Assembly: GCF_030915505.1 (NCBI RefSeq)
Contig: NZ_CP133265.1
Span: 1,550,001 to 1,614,000, forward strand
DNA: 64,000 nucleotides
Direction: 5' to 3'
From: Neobacillus sp. OS1-2
GTDB taxonomy: Bacteria; Bacillota; Bacilli; Bacillales; Cytobacillaceae
Under the pieces are notes generated by a model. It did no database searches. It saw nothing but the letters and a program-made list of their open reading frames with translations, and was not told the DNA's origin. A program made the position numbers and the translations under genes. Positions 61,468 through 64,000 of the stretch are shown piece by piece (the first letter of the stretch is position 1; each line of letters starts with the position of its first letter).

Positions 61468-62001
61468 TTGGAAAGCATGATTGTTGATATGAAGACTGGT
61501 AAATCCGTGGATGTTTGTTTTCGTGAGTTAGATATATCTGATGTAAGAAAATTTGGACTCACGACAAGCAATGGTTGGTTTCATTGGGAAAAAGAGTTTA
61601 AAAACGAACTGAACAGAGTGTTTGGCTTGTTTATGTTAGGGAATAATAAAGATATACAAGGAGTAATTGCAATTCAAGAATGGGATCATAGTCAAATGGT
61701 CCACATTGCCTTAATGGAGTCAGCTCCTCATAATCAATTTAACTACCCTAACCAGCAATATGCTGCCGTAGGAAAAAATTTGTTATCTTTTGCTATGACC
61801 TATAGCCTTTCTATCCCTTCATTTGAAGGATTTGTTGGATTAATGGCGAAAAAGAATTATAATGAAGAATACTATACGAAACTCCAAGCTGAAATTTCTA
61901 ATTACATAGATGGAAGACCCTATTATTATTTTGAAACAAGCTTTTCCAATTCCCTTGCTAAACACTACTTACCAGGAGGTGTCACAATATGTCCAAATTA
62001 A
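61468..62001 (+). CDS. Hypothetical protein with GNAT-like features
   Basis: 177 residues. The pattern GLFMLGNNKDIQGVIAIQEW followed by MVHIALMESAPHN and a helix around YAAVGKNLLSFAMTYS resembles the acetyl-CoA fold of GNAT enzymes, but no clear QxxGxG/A motif is present. The TTG start follows GAGAGATAA; an ATG nine bases later is possible. It overlaps the next gene by 13 bases. Confidence 0.6.
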   Translation: MESMIVDMKTGKSVDVCFRELDISDVRKFGLTTSNGWFHWEKEFKNELNRVFGLFMLGNNKDIQGVIAIQEWDHSQMVHIALMESAPHNQFNYPNQQYAAVGKNLLSFAMTYSLSIPSFEGFVGLMAKKNYNEEYYTKLQAEISNYIDGRPYYYFETSFSNSLAKHYLPGGVTICPN

Positions 62002-62243
62002 GCCCTTTTATTTTCCGTAATAACCCCAGTGGGATAACGGCTGTAAGAAAGGAACGTGATGAAATCATGCCTAATAAACATTTCATTGATGACATGGATG
62101 CCGCTTTCCCAAATGGAAAGTATGTTGAACCAAGTGATGGACCACCTAAAATCCGATTCCGGGATATGCATAACTATTGCAAACAAGTTGGAAAGAAACC
62201 ACTCGAATTAACAAAGGAAGAAATGGAACAGTTTCGCTATTAA
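61989..62243 (+). CDS. Hypothetical small protein paired with the GNAT-like gene
   Basis: 84 residues: a middle part DDMDAAFPNGKYVEPSDGPP and a C-terminal helical part FRDMHNYCKQVGKKPLELTK then EEMEQFRY. I do not recognise a named family. AGGAGGTGTCAC precedes the ATG. The overlap and size suggest that it works with, or controls, the upstream protein. Confidence 0.6.
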   Translation: MSKLSPFIFRNNPSGITAVRKERDEIMPNKHFIDDMDAAFPNGKYVEPSDGPPKIRFRDMHNYCKQVGKKPLELTKEEMEQFRY

Positions 62244-62269
62244 AAAAAGACTAAAGAGATTATTAATCT

Positions 62270-62331
62270 GATCCCCATAAAAAACACCACTTATATAGTA
62301 TCTTACATAAGTGGTGTTTTTTATGGGGATC
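62270..62331. terminator. Perfect 25-bp inverted repeat, bidirectional terminator
   Basis: GATCCCCATAAAAAACACC-ACTTAT and its exact complement surround a 12-base loop. The inner CACCACTTAT/ATAAGTGGTG stem with six Ts acts as a terminator on each strand. The outer arms extend it beyond what termination needs. Confidence 0.85.
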
Positions 62332-62436
62332 AAAACTTCCATGGGAGGAGACCACGGGGATCGTAAACTTTATAAAAATGAGTTCGTATGTCCAAAGGAT
62401 GGCTTTCGCTTCTTCTGATGCAACGTCCTCTCTCCT

Positions 62437-63474
62437 TTACACCAAACTATACGATGGTTTTTCTTTTTCAACGGTGTCTGTTAGCCAATTTTCAAAAAAG
62501 GCTTGATACCCTTGCTTCATTACGGTGCTAGAAAATCTCTCGAAGGCTACCATTCGATTTTCTAGTGAAAACTTATGGGGTGAAGCAAGAGCCATATTCA
62601 CGAGCTCGAACCAGTTGCTTTCATCGCCAGAAAAGGCATGTCTAGAATTGATATGATCGTAACATGGATGCATGGGCTTTACGATGATTTTTCCCATCGC
62701 AAGGGCTTCCGTTAACGGCATGGCGAAGGTGTCGAATTTGGAGCTGTTCCAATAGACCTTGGCCGTGTTCATCAGCGAAAATACTTCATCCTGCGAAAGG
62801 GCAAACTGCAGCTTCACATTGGCTGGAATCTTATATTTCTTCACACTTTCCCGGTAGCGCTCGCCGCCGAACACCATAAACACTTCCTTATCCGGATTTT
62901 GACGCGCATACTCCAAGACCAACTCTGGCTGCCTGTTCTCTTCATCCCTTCCAATCCAAAGGACGCGGTTGTCGACGATTTGTGTGGGATCAAAATAATG
63001 CTCTGCGACTGTTTCATCAAACCCAATCGGAATGACGGTGGCATCGTCGACAGCAAATTTTGAATGTAGTTCCCTTTTTAGAAATTCGGTTTGAACAATG
63101 GCCTTATCGACCATTTGGTAAAATGGTTTCATCATCTCATACCCCGTCAACGCCGGGTCTGGAAAACTATGCGGGAATAATACACTATTTTTTATAAACA
63201 TCTTTAAAAAGGTAAATCCTGAAACGGTATAAATGACATGCTCGATTTTCTCCGCCTCAAGTTTGTCGAGCACCACATCGTAGTTGACCAAATCACCTTT
63301 TTCATGTTCGAAACCGGGAAGATGATCATAGCCGCTCACATGCCGTTCCGGAGAGATAAATACAATGTCTACCCCAAATTCACGGCAAAGCTTTTTTAAA
63401 CGATCCGCATAAATTCGCGGTCCGTGCGCTTCCGTAAATTGTATCTTCCTCATGATTAACCCCACTTTTTTCAT
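62437..63474 (-). CDS. Glycosyltransferase (GT4-like)
   Basis: 345 residues: N-terminal FTEAHGPRIYADRLKKLCRE, then FPHSFPDPALTGYEM and the donor domain RVLWIGRDEENRQPELVLEY, FALSQDEVFSLMNTAKVYWN and TFAMPLTEALAMGKIIVKP. The acceptor is unknown. The gene stands alone with GGTGAG before its ATG. Confidence 0.82.
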   Translation of the reverse strand: MKKVGLIMRKIQFTEAHGPRIYADRLKKLCREFGVDIVFISPERHVSGYDHLPGFEHEKGDLVNYDVVLDKLEAEKIEHVIYTVSGFTFLKMFIKNSVLFPHSFPDPALTGYEMMKPFYQMVDKAIVQTEFLKRELHSKFAVDDATVIPIGFDETVAEHYFDPTQIVDNRVLWIGRDEENRQPELVLEYARQNPDKEVFMVFGGERYRESVKKYKIPANVKLQFALSQDEVFSLMNTAKVYWNSSKFDTFAMPLTEALAMGKIIVKPMHPCYDHINSRHAFSGDESNWFELVNMALASPHKFSLENRMVAFERFSSTVMKQGYQAFFENWLTDTVEKEKPSYSLV

Positions 63475-63627
63475 TTACACTCACCCTGTATATAGAAAAT
63501 TTTATTATTTGGTCCGTATCTTTCCTTATCTATCATACTGCTTTTCCCTCTATTTTTTTAGACACAAAAAAAGCCATCAAGTTGTAATCACCTAACAGCC
63601 TTCTGTTTCTTCTATTTATATATATAT

Positions 63628-63783
63628 TTAGCAGACCACCAATTGTTTCAAATCTGCTTTTATGTCCTCAAGCAATTTTTCCAGCGTCATTTCGGTCTCA
63701 TTTACACCCTTATCATACGCCTTCTTCACAATCTCCGAAAAATCGGCGCTATTCAGGCTTTTTCCCTTAGCATTCCGCTCCAA
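63628..63783 (-). CDS. Small helical protein
   Basis: A TTG at 63783 is preceded by AAGGAGATATAGGAAC and gives 51 residues (GKSLNSADFSEIVKKAYDKG, then NETEMTLEKLLEDIKADLKQ), strongly helical and charged with a final Cys. No family recognised. The ribosome site and amphipathic pattern favour a real gene. Confidence 0.45.
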   Translation of the reverse strand: MERNAKGKSLNSADFSEIVKKAYDKGVNETEMTLEKLLEDIKADLKQLVVC

Positions 63784-63915
63784 GTTCCTATATCTCCTTC
63801 CTATGTATACTAGTTACCTATTTTACTAGAAGGATCGGTGATTGTAAATACATTTCCAGTTGATAATTGTGGAAATTGTATGAATTTTGTCGATAGCGCT
63901 GGTTTTTACAAATCT

Positions 63916-63951
63916 CAAAAAAGGCCACGAGAACCGTCCGTCCCCGTGGCC
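63916..63951 (-). terminator. Terminator downstream of the gene entering at the right edge
   Basis: GGCCACG (63923-63929) pairs with CGTGGCC (63945-63951); on the minus strand seven Ts follow. The loop carries GAACCGTCC, a relative of the REP-like motif. Confidence 0.75.
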
Positions 63952-63962
63952 ATTCGTCTTTC

Positions 63963-64000
63963 TTACATATTCAATTCTTTCGCTTTTTGAATCCGGCTCG
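63963..64000 (-). CDS. C-terminal end of a gene that starts beyond the window
   Basis: The frame reads RIQKAKELNM and a stop, directly followed by a terminator. Too short to identify. Confidence 0.45.
   Translation of the reverse strand, partial: SRIQKAKELNM

Overview
The window looks like a chromosomal segment of a low-GC, endospore-forming member of the Bacillaceae. Evidence for this is a ComK-family competence factor, a tiny YjcZ-like membrane protein, the DUF1659/DUF2922/YvrJ trio, strong AGGAGG-type ribosome binding sites, and an eps/cps cluster that starts with chain-length regulator, tyrosine kinase and PHP phosphatase genes. I saw no tRNA, rRNA or CRISPR array. The species cannot be fixed from the sequence alone.

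Layout. 1-7.1 kb: a two-component system (7TM-DISM sensor kinase, response regulator with transcriptional-activator domain), a Crp/Fnr regulator, and a divergent operon of class V aminotransferase, YitT protein and amino acid permease. 7.1-16.2 kb: an accessory stretch with a pirin, a membrane protein/XRE pair, trmL, a YjcZ-like protein with an Asn-Pro-Ala repeat, a TRAP transporter remnant, a decayed toxin-antitoxin pair between 41-bp direct repeats, a ComK-family gene with two XRE genes, and two copies of a roughly 360-bp non-coding repeat. 16.2-21 kb: a sugar operon (fucP-like permease, DUF4432 epimerase-like protein, ribokinase-like kinase) with a divergently placed LacI regulator and four matching operators. 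21.2-29.1 kb: a repeat-rich region around comM and a RAYT transposase gene, with scattered comM pieces, an 802-bp-offset tandem duplication, and most copies of a small-peptide element. 29.1-34.3 kb: nested remains of IS21- and IS3-family elements. 34.5-52.7 kb: an 18-kb exopolysaccharide operon on the minus strand. 52.9-64 kb: an SGNH-like protein, a large cell-wall-binding surface protein, a PAS/GGDEF cyclase, a PTS IIA protein, an M24-like protein, a small gene pair and a glycosyltransferase.

How genes work together. The eps operon encodes the kinase/phosphatase control module, a priming sugar transferase, a three-enzyme CapE/RmlD-like/WecB-like set expected to make a UDP-activated 6-deoxy-HexNAc of the L series, four or more glycosyltransferases, a pyruvyl transferase, a polymerase and a flippase, so it should give a complete Wzx/Wzy-type polysaccharide. 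The sugar operon should import, epimerise and phosphorylate one sugar under LacI control.

The most interesting item is a family of seven related elements (one truncated by rbsK, one by an insertion sequence, one frameshifted). Each carries a short gene for a peptide of about 47-50 residues with an amphipathic N-terminal half and a basic tail. The Shine-Dalgarno sequence lies in a hairpin that is kept by covariation, the 5' and 3' untranslated ends are complementary, the gene ends in a conserved terminator, and a second promoter-like sequence faces it. This resembles the layout of type I toxin-antitoxin modules, but I do not recognise the peptide.
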